The notes below the pieces were generated by a model, which was not told the origin of the DNA, searched no databases, and saw nothing but the letters and a program-made list of their open reading frames with translations. DNA of 39,333 nt, from positions 1 to 39,333 of IMG/VR virus record IMGVR_UViG_3300009151_000158. One strand, written 5' to 3'. The DNA is from a virus. The position numbers and the translations under genes were made by a program. Positions 29,501-36,606 of the stretch are shown here, one piece after another (within the stretch, counting starts at the first letter, position 1; each line of letters begins with the position of its first letter).

Positions 29501-29894
29501 GGTCAGTCAAATTCTGAGTAGTTCTAACGCTAGTTACTTTTAAATAACCCTGCCCTGCTAAGTTTCGCTTAGGAGTATAGCTTACTAAATTAGCTAATTT
29601 GATAACGCTGTCTCTACGTTCAGCAGTATCAATAAAGTTTTCACGGGTATTTAAGTCGTTACGAAATGCAAGACCCTGACCCATAAAGGCCATTACGTCT
29701 AATAGTGCAATAAATTCTGAACTTTCAATATAGTCATTGTATGTTTCAGGATAATACACACGCAAATAATCAATGAAACTTTTACGTAATGTTTCATAAT
29801 CATAGCTGCGGAAATCTGCTTCACGGAAAGTTTGGTAAATGGCTTTCCAGTCATTTACTCCAAATAATGCTGATTGTCTAGATGAGGTTGCCAT
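26502..29894 (-). CDS. 6: Baseplate wedge protein gp6 (baseplate J-like)
   Basis: This is a 1,130-residue protein, against 660 in T4. The N-terminal part (residues 20-115) carries the recognisable gp6 framework: FRSYDYETLRKSFIDYLR, then SEFIALLDVMAFMGQGLAF, then a helix (NFIDTAERRDSVIKLA) and YTPKRNLAG. In T4, gp6 dimers join the six wedges into a ring around the hub and change shape when the tail contracts. The C-terminal half contains NFGDTFYFSELSAYIHNAIG, like the conserved end of gp6/baseplate J proteins. A GATAAATA late element lies 17 nt upstream, inside a 7-bp inverted repeat whose proximal arm contains the likely ribosome binding site. It is followed after 28 nt by the giant gene. Assignment is firm by family resemblance and gene order (gp25-gp6). 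Confidence 0.9.
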   Translation of the reverse strand: MATSSRQSALFGVNDWKAIYQTFREADFRSYDYETLRKSFIDYLRVYYPETYNDYIESSEFIALLDVMAFMGQGLAFRNDLNTRENFIDTAERRDSVIKLANLVSYTPKRNLAGQGYLKVTSVRTTQNLTDLNGFNLSNIPVLWNDPANSNWLDQFNTIINATLINTQRIGTPGNTAQILGVKTEEYTMQIPAASLPAIPFTSIIGGLNMNFELCSVTTVGEDYVYEIPPAPTNKFNMLYRNDKLGYGSPNTGFFFYFKQGTLQNFDFTLQQKIANQVVDIDIQGINNTDTWLYQISQANGSFGIWKKVDNVYADAYLQTESSVKNIFSVNSRFNDQVSYVFGDGVFSNIPVGNFRAYVRAGNALTYTIDPNEMQGISISISYVSRVGRIETLTLGLGLQTPVTNAQVRESLADIKQRAPSRYYTQNRMVNGEDYNNFPYTLYSSIIKSKAINRSSIGVSKNLDLLDPTGKYSSTNSFSNDGGIWLNNTDGNALLVINTSTDIITFLTDTLAAILSDNRSVQYYNQNYPRYTIDSASGDGTLYWKTSTVDANSLTGYFYNITNGAETPVPTGTYSTYNAKYITKGATIKFIAPAGYYFDTNNRLVSGIASPSDITYIWTTVLNVVGDGYNNGTGQFANGTGPITLNGYVPAGAIITTVIPVFSNVLPNSVISEARIKLELQQNFSLIFNNSLTIAQKRWSVGRYNDANYFVNFESVGYNRYTVTYRSLAYYFGSVADTRFTYEAGKLVYDPFSGVILQDFVKVLTTNTQPGSNYPLSEAVTASIVGQTVQSDGYIDDFEVEVASIDVNDRTIVKNPDFFNEVTGYITGNTNVGIYTFFEQLQDAVNLTREQLIASTSVSYQYATTNQIEVVKYDYPLGQLFYAYNEINAAGKYNVFYITVQDPTVTTPYYTLVAQPQYSMKPGRQGLQFQYRHNSNNTTRIDPATTNIIDLYVVTQAYYTQYQNYIQDSTNTVPIPMRPTISELTTQYSQVQDFKMLSDSVIINSVIFKPLFGAKAAAALRGTIKVIKNSNTNASDSEIRSAVLTQMNNYFNINNWNFGDTFYFSELSAYIHNAIGELVSSCVLVPNDPTMAFGDLYEIKCSPYEIFVNAATANDVIVIAALTPAELQIA

Positions 29895-29897
29895 AGT

Positions 29898-29932
29898 TGT
29901 TCTCTTTTAAGTATTTATCATACCTGAGAACA
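29898..29932 (-). repeat. Inverted repeat around the gp6 late promoter
   Basis: The perfect 7-bp arms TGTTCTC (29898-29904) and GAGAACA (29926-29932) enclose the GATAAATA element. In a transcript read through from gp25 the arms could pair and mask the GAGAAC part of the gp6 leader. A transcript begun at the late promoter would lack the distal arm. Confidence 0.5.
29912..29919 (-). promoter_or_regulatory. Candidate late promoter GATAAATA (gp6)
   Basis: The minus strand reads GATAAATA, 17 nt before the gp6 ATG, in the 52-nt gap after gp25. It would give a leader of about ten bases with AGAG as the ribosome binding site. Confidence 0.6.
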
Positions 29933-29946
29933 CGGTTTTTTAAGGA

Positions 29947-30396
29947 TTACTGCAAAACTGCAATATTAGTAGAACTATTAAAGAATACGTTTAATAATAG
30001 TGCTTGATTGAAGGGAGCAACAGCCATCTCTACTTCAAGCAATATTCCAAGTTCTTGCGGGTATGCTCTTATTGAATTTAATATCAATCTAGGGTCTAAA
30101 TTAGCGATTCTACGTATTTCATTTTCTATTTGAAACTGTACGTCTGCGGTGTTTGGTTCAAATATGAATGACCACAATGTAGTTCCATATTCGGGTTTAC
30201 CGACTTTTTCACCCTGTCTAATGTTTAATGAATTAACAAAATCTCGTAGTACTAACGGGACATCTACTAGTCTAAATTTATTTCCAAGCTGAACTGGTTG
30301 GGTAGTTGAACCCACTCCACCGCTAGTACCTGTAGGTAAATTAGTAGACCTAGGTACATTTGTGTTTATAGTGCTGAATCCGATATATGAGGGCAT
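29947..30396 (-). CDS. 25: Baseplate wedge protein gp25 (GPW/gp25 family)
   Basis: This is a 149-residue protein. Residues 45-110 match the GPW/gp25 family: LVLRDFVNSLNIRQGEKVGK, then PEYGTTLWSFIFEP (68-81), a helix IENEIRRI and the PRLILNSIRAY strand. In contractile tails gp25 joins the gp6 pair and primes sheath assembly; despite the old name it is not a lysozyme. The first ~38 residues are Gly/Ser/Thr/Pro-rich and probably flexible. It starts 7 nt after the gp5 stop. gp25 placed directly before gp6 differs from T4, where gene 25 lies elsewhere, but is common in other contractile phages. Confidence 0.92.
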   Translation of the reverse strand: MPSYIGFSTINTNVPRSTNLPTGTSGGVGSTTQPVQLGNKFRLVDVPLVLRDFVNSLNIRQGEKVGKPEYGTTLWSFIFEPNTADVQFQIENEIRRIANLDPRLILNSIRAYPQELGILLEVEMAVAPFNQALLLNVFFNSSTNIAVLQ

Positions 30397-30403
30397 GACG
30401 TAT

Positions 30404-33400
30404 TTATGCTGACACAGTAGTTGAGCTTGGCGGTGGTTTACCGGTAGTTAATGTGTATAGTTTATTTCGTGCAGTTAGTAACTTTTTATCTAATTCGTCT
30501 AGATTGTTTTTAGCTGTTGCAACTGCTTGTTCTAGTGTAGATATAGCAGGATCACCCTGTGGTAAATCTTGTTTAGCTGTGCTAAGTGCATATCTCGCAT
30601 TTGCTACAGCCCTAGATAAATCAAAACGAGAATCAGCTAATGTTGCAATTTCTTTTGAAGTTGCATCATATGTATCAATTTCAGCTTGTGATAGGTCGCG
30701 ACTGGGATTAGCAACAAGTCCTGAGAAGTTTGGTCTTGGTATCTTTGGATCACCTAATAATGAGTTAATCTGTGAAGTAATTTCACTTCTATCTACAGTA
30801 TTTGTGGCAACAGTTGGTAACTTTATTGATACCGGGCCAGCTGCACTTAATGCACTAATATTAGATTGCAACTGTGCCGATGCACCAGCTGGTAAGCCAG
30901 CTGATACTAGGGCTGTTAAACTTTCTTGTCCACCTGCTATTTTATCTGATAATGCGCTTAGTGAACTTGGTATACTTGGAATAGCTGAACCAGTAAGACT
31001 TGCTAGACTTGGTAGTCTACCGGCTGACGCACTTACTAGACTGCTAGCTGCACTTGTTGCTGATGAAATTCCATTAACTGCAGCCGCAGATGCATTTGAC
31101 GCAACGCCAGATACACCTGCTAGTGAAGGTAACTTATTAACAGCGCCACTAGCAGAATTTACAAGTGAAGAAACAGCTCCGGCTCCTCCGGGTAGTGCAT
31201 TTACTCCACTAGCAATTGAATTGGTAATTGATGATGGAGAGATTACTATAGCCCCTGCAGTGGTTGCCGGTGTACCTGCCGCAACGCCAACAGAAGATGC
31301 TATTGCAGCAGCACCCGATGCAACACCGGCTGTTGCCGCCGTAACACTTGCTGCTGCATCTGCTATGATTGGTGTTGCGGCTGCTGCCTCAGTCTTGGCT
31401 TGAGCTTCTGCATTGCTTTTGGCAATCGCTTTTAAATCTTGAGGAACACCGGGTTTAAATGCTTTAAATGACGCTGTAATTGCTGAGAATGCTGAACCAG
31501 CAATTCCTTTTGCAGCATCAATTACTCCGCTCAAGCCTTCGCTTGCTGATTTGCTTAGCCCACTCAGTGACAACGCTATTGAACTTAATCCACCCGTTGC
31601 GTTTGTTGCTAAATTAGCAGCAGATTTTCCGCCGGCAATTGCATTAGATACTGCACTTGGTACTCCACCTGCTGCTGCTGCCGCTAATGTACTAGTAACA
31701 CCCGTAATATTATTAGTAGATGCTGCGTTCTTCACAAAGTCTGTTGTAGAACTTAGGCCCACTTGTGAAACAGAATTTACTAAACCAGCAACTACTGCAG
31801 GTGATTCATTACCAGTAATAAGTCCTGATTGTTGTAATGAAGTTTGTGCTTGTTGGAAGTTTTGAACCTGTGCTGACACTTGAGCAGGTATGTTTTGAGT
31901 AAAAGCTGCAAGTGTTTCTGCACCGGGTTTCCCTGTAAACAAATTATCAGTCATTGCAGCTTTTACAGTTGAACCTGATTGTACTAACCCAGTAACTAGT
32001 GCGGCTGAACCGGTTTTTAGTACGCCGGCAGTTTCCATTTGTTGTGGTGTCATTGCTAATTTACCTACCGCTGCGTTTACTTGCCCAGTTGCATCAGTAA
32101 TAACTCCCGATCCACTTGTAACCACCTCTGGATTTGCAGCCGCTGCTTGAGTGGCTACTCCACTGACCATAGAACCAGTTACGTTTTTGTCTAATGCTTT
32201 ACTTGTAGCTTCAGTAACAGGTACCGTTGATGCGTTTGCTGTACTAGTAGGGTTAGTTGGTGTAGCTGGCGTACTGTTATTTGTAGCAGCAACAGCCGGT
32301 GGAGGAGGTGTTGGCAATTCTGAACTTGCATTGTTGCTAACTTTGACATCAACTCCTTGGTTGGCATTTGCCCAAGGTGCATGAGCCGGTGCTCGGCTCA
32401 CAATAGATAATAATTTGCCTGGTGCTGCTGCATATCCCTTCACTGGATCTGACAATGTATCGGCGTGTGCTACAAGAGGTATCAATGGAGTGAATGCTGG
32501 TGTGACTGATGTAGACCCAGTATTAAGATTTACTTTTTTACCATTAATATACATGATGCCCTCGCTAGCGTAAGAACCTTCGCCAGCTGCTGCCATACTC
32601 ATGGCACCGGTAACTTTAACAGTATATTTACCTATTGTGTATCCACTAAAATTTCCACCTGCTCTCCAAGCTATATTATTTTCAGCATTTATGTTTATGT
32701 TATCTGCTGCAATGTTTAAATCTTTTTTAGCATTTATATTGATATTATTATCAGCATGTAAGTTCAAATCACCCTGAGTTCTAATGTTAACACTGTTGGT
32801 TGAGTACATATCAATAGTACCCTCTTTACCCAACTCTATCCAACTTTGTCCATTACTATGAATTATATGCAGACACTGACCATCATCACTCATCAGTATT
32901 TGATGACCCAATGCAGTTCTAAGTCGTATCAACTGATCTTTACCCAATACAGTGCCGTCATCCATTACGATGCTGTGTCCACCTCTACGAGCAATAACAG
33001 CTAGTGTTTCTTTTTCTCCCTTAATACCCTTTGATATAATATCATCATCATTATATCCACCTTGAAAAATAGGTCTTCCTGGAGTACTAACTCCCCAACC
33101 AACACGTGATGGACTTTCACGTAATGCGCTACTTGATACTGGTCCTCTAATAGGATCTCTAATCAACCCTTGCTGAGTATAAATGCTTGCAGAAAAACTA
33201 TGTACAGGTTTAGCTTTATTTAAAAAATCTGCACTATTGGTAATTGCCGGATTATTTGTGTTTAAATTAGTTGTGGGTAGTTTAGTAGAGCCACCTAAAC
33301 TTTTTGCTTCACCCTCATTCAGTGTAACATTTTCTGATGATCCTATTGCAGGGACCATTTGTAACACTTCTGGTTTGGGAACTCCGCCTATGTAATAACC

Positions 33401-33757
33401 ATAACTCATATCACCGTTGATGAATATACAAATTACTATGCTACCTATGTCAGGTGGACTATACCACATACCGTAAGAACTCGGATTTTCTGTATAACTT
33501 CCATAAGTATCTTTACCTCCGCTAGCCTCAGTGTTGCCAAAAAACGGAACCATCATGCCCACTGTAGTCCAACTGGAACTATCATCTGGGTCAGGTGCAC
33601 CAAAGTCTGAAATATAAACTTGTAATCTACCTGAACGAACAGCGTCAATGTTATTCTTTACTACCCCCAGTACCGGTACTGAACGTATTACGCCGCCGCC
33701 GGCATCGGGTTTACTTTCTTTGGTTGCACCAATTGGTTTAAAATAATTTTGTGGCAT
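30404..33757 (-). CDS. 5: Baseplate hub/spike protein gp5-like, without lysozyme domain
   Basis: This is a 1,117-residue protein, against 575 in T4. Residues ~25-130 form the gp5 N-terminal OB-fold (SGRLQVYISDFGAPDPDD, MMVPFFG, MWYSPPDIGSIVICIF). Residues ~270-370 carry the gp5/VgrG spike start (RLRTALGHQILMSDD) and an eight-residue periodic beta-helix (DLNLHADNNININAKKDLNI). T4's lysozyme domain between these two parts is missing: the linker holds no E...D...T catalytic arrangement. From about residue 440 to 1000 the chain is Ala/Ser/Thr/Gly-rich low-complexity sequence, unlike its neighbours in base composition, and it ends in a charged helix typical of a coiled coil (ISTLEQAVATAKNNLDELDKK begins it). 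The role is the central membrane-puncturing spike; the job of the long tail is unknown. Confidence 0.88.
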   Translation of the reverse strand: MPQNYFKPIGATKESKPDAGGGVIRSVPVLGVVKNNIDAVRSGRLQVYISDFGAPDPDDSSSWTTVGMMVPFFGNTEASGGKDTYGSYTENPSSYGMWYSPPDIGSIVICIFINGDMSYGYYIGGVPKPEVLQMVPAIGSSENVTLNEGEAKSLGGSTKLPTTNLNTNNPAITNSADFLNKAKPVHSFSASIYTQQGLIRDPIRGPVSSSALRESPSRVGWGVSTPGRPIFQGGYNDDDIISKGIKGEKETLAVIARRGGHSIVMDDGTVLGKDQLIRLRTALGHQILMSDDGQCLHIIHSNGQSWIELGKEGTIDMYSTNSVNIRTQGDLNLHADNNININAKKDLNIAADNININAENNIAWRAGGNFSGYTIGKYTVKVTGAMSMAAAGEGSYASEGIMYINGKKVNLNTGSTSVTPAFTPLIPLVAHADTLSDPVKGYAAAPGKLLSIVSRAPAHAPWANANQGVDVKVSNNASSELPTPPPPAVAATNNSTPATPTNPTSTANASTVPVTEATSKALDKNVTGSMVSGVATQAAAANPEVVTSGSGVITDATGQVNAAVGKLAMTPQQMETAGVLKTGSAALVTGLVQSGSTVKAAMTDNLFTGKPGAETLAAFTQNIPAQVSAQVQNFQQAQTSLQQSGLITGNESPAVVAGLVNSVSQVGLSSTTDFVKNAASTNNITGVTSTLAAAAAGGVPSAVSNAIAGGKSAANLATNATGGLSSIALSLSGLSKSASEGLSGVIDAAKGIAGSAFSAITASFKAFKPGVPQDLKAIAKSNAEAQAKTEAAAATPIIADAAASVTAATAGVASGAAAIASSVGVAAGTPATTAGAIVISPSSITNSIASGVNALPGGAGAVSSLVNSASGAVNKLPSLAGVSGVASNASAAAVNGISSATSAASSLVSASAGRLPSLASLTGSAIPSIPSSLSALSDKIAGGQESLTALVSAGLPAGASAQLQSNISALSAAGPVSIKLPTVATNTVDRSEITSQINSLLGDPKIPRPNFSGLVANPSRDLSQAEIDTYDATSKEIATLADSRFDLSRAVANARYALSTAKQDLPQGDPAISTLEQAVATAKNNLDELDKKLLTARNKLYTLTTGKPPPSSTTVSA

Positions 33758-33759
33758 GA

Positions 33760-36294
33760 TTAATAAATTCCCCCAGTAGAATTGTATCCACCGTCATCAT
33801 CTTGTACTCTACCAGTTTTAGTAGGTACAGTTTTCGTTTGATTTTGAGAATATTTTAAGTTGGGAGAATTAAAAGCAACTACTCCATCAATTGTATCCTC
33901 CGGAGCAGTATAAGGAGTATTTTGAGTAAAGCCAGTTTCAGCCTTTGCCAAAAGGGAGTTTGCAGCCTTTAATCTATTTATTTCAGCTTGACTTTGAAAT
34001 TGATCTGCAACCAATCCAGTTGGACTAGCAGTTGGACTAGCAGCTGGTCTACCGGCATCAGTCTTAGTTTCATCAGTTTTTGACAAATCACTTTGAGTCA
34101 AATCTAACTCTTGTTCAAATTTTCCACCTTGAAATGTGCTACGTGCAACTTTAACCAGATAGCTTATACCGCCTCCTCGCTTGGCTATTTGTGCCTGTAT
34201 ATCATCGGAGTATTTATAAAATAATATTGAATCATTAATACTCATCAAACCGGTAGAGTTTTTATAATCTTGTGGTTCTTTGAAATTGATTTCTATAAAA
34301 ACCTGTCCTCCGTTTGGATTTACTGTATACCCGTCAGGTCCATAAAATCTATTATATACCTCTCGTACACTGCTTGCTGAAGTAGTCATTAGAAAATCAG
34401 GATCTCCTAAAATTTTTATTTTACCTTCGGCATATGCACCGGGCTCAAACAGACTAGTCAAATATGAGTTTTGTGATTGTTTTCCATCACCTTGTGCACC
34501 TGTTTTGGATTGATTTTGTTCTTTATTAGCCTTAGTAGGTATTTGTTGGCTTCCAACATGTGATTGTTCATTTATAGAAGGAGATATTGCAACGTTAAAG
34601 TATGCTTGGTCAAAAGTTAGTTGAAAACTCAACACCTCACTATTTTTTCCAGTAAATGTGTATTCATATCGCTTGAACGGTCCATAGTATGGAGGAGTTT
34701 TTTTAATGTAAGGACTAGTGACTACTGGTGTTGAGTAGGGTTGAAAGACATAATTGATTTCATATGCAAAATCACTTTGTTTTTCATCCCAACCTAAATT
34801 TGTTATTTCGGGTGTTACATTATACCAAGATATATTATTCTTTCCTGCAGTAGGTACCTCACCTTCAGATTCGTCATTTGATTTATAAATTACAGTCAAC
34901 GCATTTTCTAAAAAAGCACTTTGTGTTATAACTTGCTGTATAGCTTGCAATATTGGAGTACCGCGCATAATAGTAATTTGTCTTTCATTTGGCACGGGTT
35001 TGGCAGATTCTTCTGTTATTATATTTGATTCTGCTGTATTTGCAGCATTATTCATTTTCCATTTTAATTTATCTAAATCAGCCTCGCTAACAATACTAGC
35101 TTGTCCTATCGTTTGATCAGTGTCTCCTAAGTAAGTAACTTTATACCTATTGGGTTTTTGAATCTTACCTTCATTAAATAACTTTATTTGGTCGTTATTG
35201 AGTTTGGTAAACATACCTATTTTACCATCAGAGTTGCCCATAAATGCATCATCAACTGTGCCACCTATCATGGTTACACCGTTATCTAATATACCATTTT
35301 TAGTACCAAGTACTTCGCTTATTATTGGGGGGACGGCTGTACAATGATAAACCACGGCTTTCCCATCTAGTTTAAATTTAAGATCTTGTATTTTAATATC
35401 ATAGAACCGTTGATAAACTCCATTAGCATTACCAGCTGGATCACCGTTATATCCTATTTCATCCTTAGAACTTATTAAGTTGCCATCTTTGTCGTATCCT
35501 TGAAATCTGATACCTAATATAAAAAATTGTCTTTGTGGATTTTCTACTTTGTTTGAGTTTGAAGGAGTTGTATTTGATCCGGCTGTTGGCGCGGGTGTTC
35601 CTTGGCTAGCTAATAAATCATCCCGTGCATTTTGACCGGTAACCGGCGTTCCTTGGCTAGCTAATAAATCATCCCGTGCATTTTGACCGGTGGCTGAAGA
35701 AACCGAGCTAGCTGAAGAAGTCGGACTAGCCGAAGCTGTTGAACCAGCATTAAGAGCATCTAATGCTTTTTTTAAATTTGATAAAAAAGAGAATCCATAT
35801 GGTTCAATAATATCAAAAGTTATTTCTTCAATGCCAGTTGATGTTTGAGTTGTTTTACCACTGATATTTGAGAGAATTTTTAAATTATCTATATAATAAT
35901 CTAACTCAAAACCAGAGGCACGTTTAGAAGTAGAATTATTAATACCACCACTTTGTGCAACCAAAAAAACGCCTTTATTTGGATCAGCGGGTGTTTGAAA
36001 AGATGTAATATCTTTTCTACCTGATAATATAAAGTCATTATAAGCAGTAGGTGTTATCATGTATAATGATATTTGATACGTATAATTGCTAAAGTTTCCT
36101 AGGGGATTTTGTAGTCGCTTGCCGGGTGCAGAGTTGGAAGTAGGACCGGGGCGGGCAGCGGCTGTGGTTGGAGTTGCTAGCGCCTCTATTCTAGCTTGAC
36201 CAAGCTGCGACGGGTCAAGAAATTGATTTGGTGGATTTTGTTTATCATCATTCGCCCCGCCGGAAGCTATATATACTTCATCGTGAATTGCCAT
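33760..36294 (-). CDS. Baseplate hub-like structural protein (gp27-like candidate)
   Basis: This is an 844-residue protein between gp53 and gp5, with its ATG directly after the gp53 stop (TAAATG) and only 2 nt before gp5. It has several separate beta-rich regions: NYTYQISLYMITPTAYNDFI near 70-90; FELDYYIDNLKIL and EEITFDIIEPYGFSF near 130-170; a central part with VYHCTAVPPIISEV; and a C-terminal part with GQVFIEINFKEP and SYLVKVARSTFQGGKFEQEL. The last resembles the end of hub proteins that carry the spike. Because T4 gp27 binds gp5, a gp27-type hub role is a fair inference, but I see no decisive motif. Residues ~180-240 are a Ser/Thr/Ala linker with a duplicated 17-residue unit. Residues ~720-844 are polar and probably disordered. 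Confidence 0.6.
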   Translation of the reverse strand: MAIHDEVYIASGGANDDKQNPPNQFLDPSQLGQARIEALATPTTAAARPGPTSNSAPGKRLQNPLGNFSNYTYQISLYMITPTAYNDFILSGRKDITSFQTPADPNKGVFLVAQSGGINNSTSKRASGFELDYYIDNLKILSNISGKTTQTSTGIEEITFDIIEPYGFSFLSNLKKALDALNAGSTASASPTSSASSVSSATGQNARDDLLASQGTPVTGQNARDDLLASQGTPAPTAGSNTTPSNSNKVENPQRQFFILGIRFQGYDKDGNLISSKDEIGYNGDPAGNANGVYQRFYDIKIQDLKFKLDGKAVVYHCTAVPPIISEVLGTKNGILDNGVTMIGGTVDDAFMGNSDGKIGMFTKLNNDQIKLFNEGKIQKPNRYKVTYLGDTDQTIGQASIVSEADLDKLKWKMNNAANTAESNIITEESAKPVPNERQITIMRGTPILQAIQQVITQSAFLENALTVIYKSNDESEGEVPTAGKNNISWYNVTPEITNLGWDEKQSDFAYEINYVFQPYSTPVVTSPYIKKTPPYYGPFKRYEYTFTGKNSEVLSFQLTFDQAYFNVAISPSINEQSHVGSQQIPTKANKEQNQSKTGAQGDGKQSQNSYLTSLFEPGAYAEGKIKILGDPDFLMTTSASSVREVYNRFYGPDGYTVNPNGGQVFIEINFKEPQDYKNSTGLMSINDSILFYKYSDDIQAQIAKRGGGISYLVKVARSTFQGGKFEQELDLTQSDLSKTDETKTDAGRPAASPTASPTGLVADQFQSQAEINRLKAANSLLAKAETGFTQNTPYTAPEDTIDGVVAFNSPNLKYSQNQTKTVPTKTGRVQDDDGGYNSTGGIY
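35597..35691 (-). repeat. 51-bp tandem duplication in the hub-like gene
   Basis: Two copies with 51-bp period share 44 consecutive identical bases (35597-35640 and 35648-35691). They encode TGQNARDDLLASQGTP twice in a Ser/Thr-rich linker at about residues 201-233. The near-perfect identity implies a recent in-frame duplication. Confidence 0.95.
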
Positions 36295-36606
36295 TTAAAT
36301 TCCCAATACTTGTTTTAATGCATCTAACTTGGGCAAGTAGATACCAACGCCTTCAATGAAATCAAAATATGGATCTTTTAATCTATTTGGATTTCTACTT
36401 GCAAAAACCCACCACAATCTACTATCACTATATAAATCATATGCCAATGTGTCAGGTCTAAATGCATATACTGAAGTTATTTGCCAGTATATATCAGAGG
36501 GTTCAAGTGGTATTTGTCTATTGATCATAACGTCTAAAAAGGTGTTATTGACTATTCCAGTATTATAATAGGGGCTACTTGCTGGATATAAATTATTAGC
36601 TGCCAT
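36295..36606 (-). CDS. 53: Baseplate wedge protein gp53
   Basis: This is a 103-residue protein matching the gp53 family: FRPDTLAYDLYSDSRLWWVF at residues ~48-68, followed by RNPNRLKDPYFDFIEG and IYLPK near the end. The LysM-like core and WWVFA motif are characteristic. In T4, gp53 completes each wedge and ties neighbouring wedges together. I choose the ATG at 36604-36606, which overlaps the upstream stop as TAATG, over the TTG two codons earlier. The stop is directly followed by the next ATG. The T4 protein is 196 residues; this shorter form is usual outside close T4 relatives. Confidence 0.9.
   Translation of the reverse strand: MAANNLYPASSPYYNTGIVNNTFLDVMINRQIPLEPSDIYWQITSVYAFRPDTLAYDLYSDSRLWWVFASRNPNRLKDPYFDFIEGVGIYLPKLDALKQVLGI

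Noticed and set aside
30401-30408. CATAAATA as a late promoter for gp25
   Set aside because: It ends only 4 nt before the gp25 ATG, so a transcript would begin at or after the start codon. It is also inside the end of gp5.
30453-31403. 316-codon open frame on the plus strand
   Set aside because: It lies wholly opposite the Ala/Ser-rich part of gp5. Its Ala/Val/Leu-rich product is what the complement of GCN/AGY-rich coding gives, and it has no sensible start context.
30404-33757. Lysozyme domain expected in gp5
   Set aside because: The region between OB domain and beta-helix was read for a T4-lysozyme-like E...D...T pattern and the surrounding helices. None is present.
34211-34218. Exact TATAAATA on the minus strand
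   Set aside because: It lies inside the hub-like gene, about 450 nt before the next start, and encodes part of the protein. In AT-rich DNA one such match is expected by chance.
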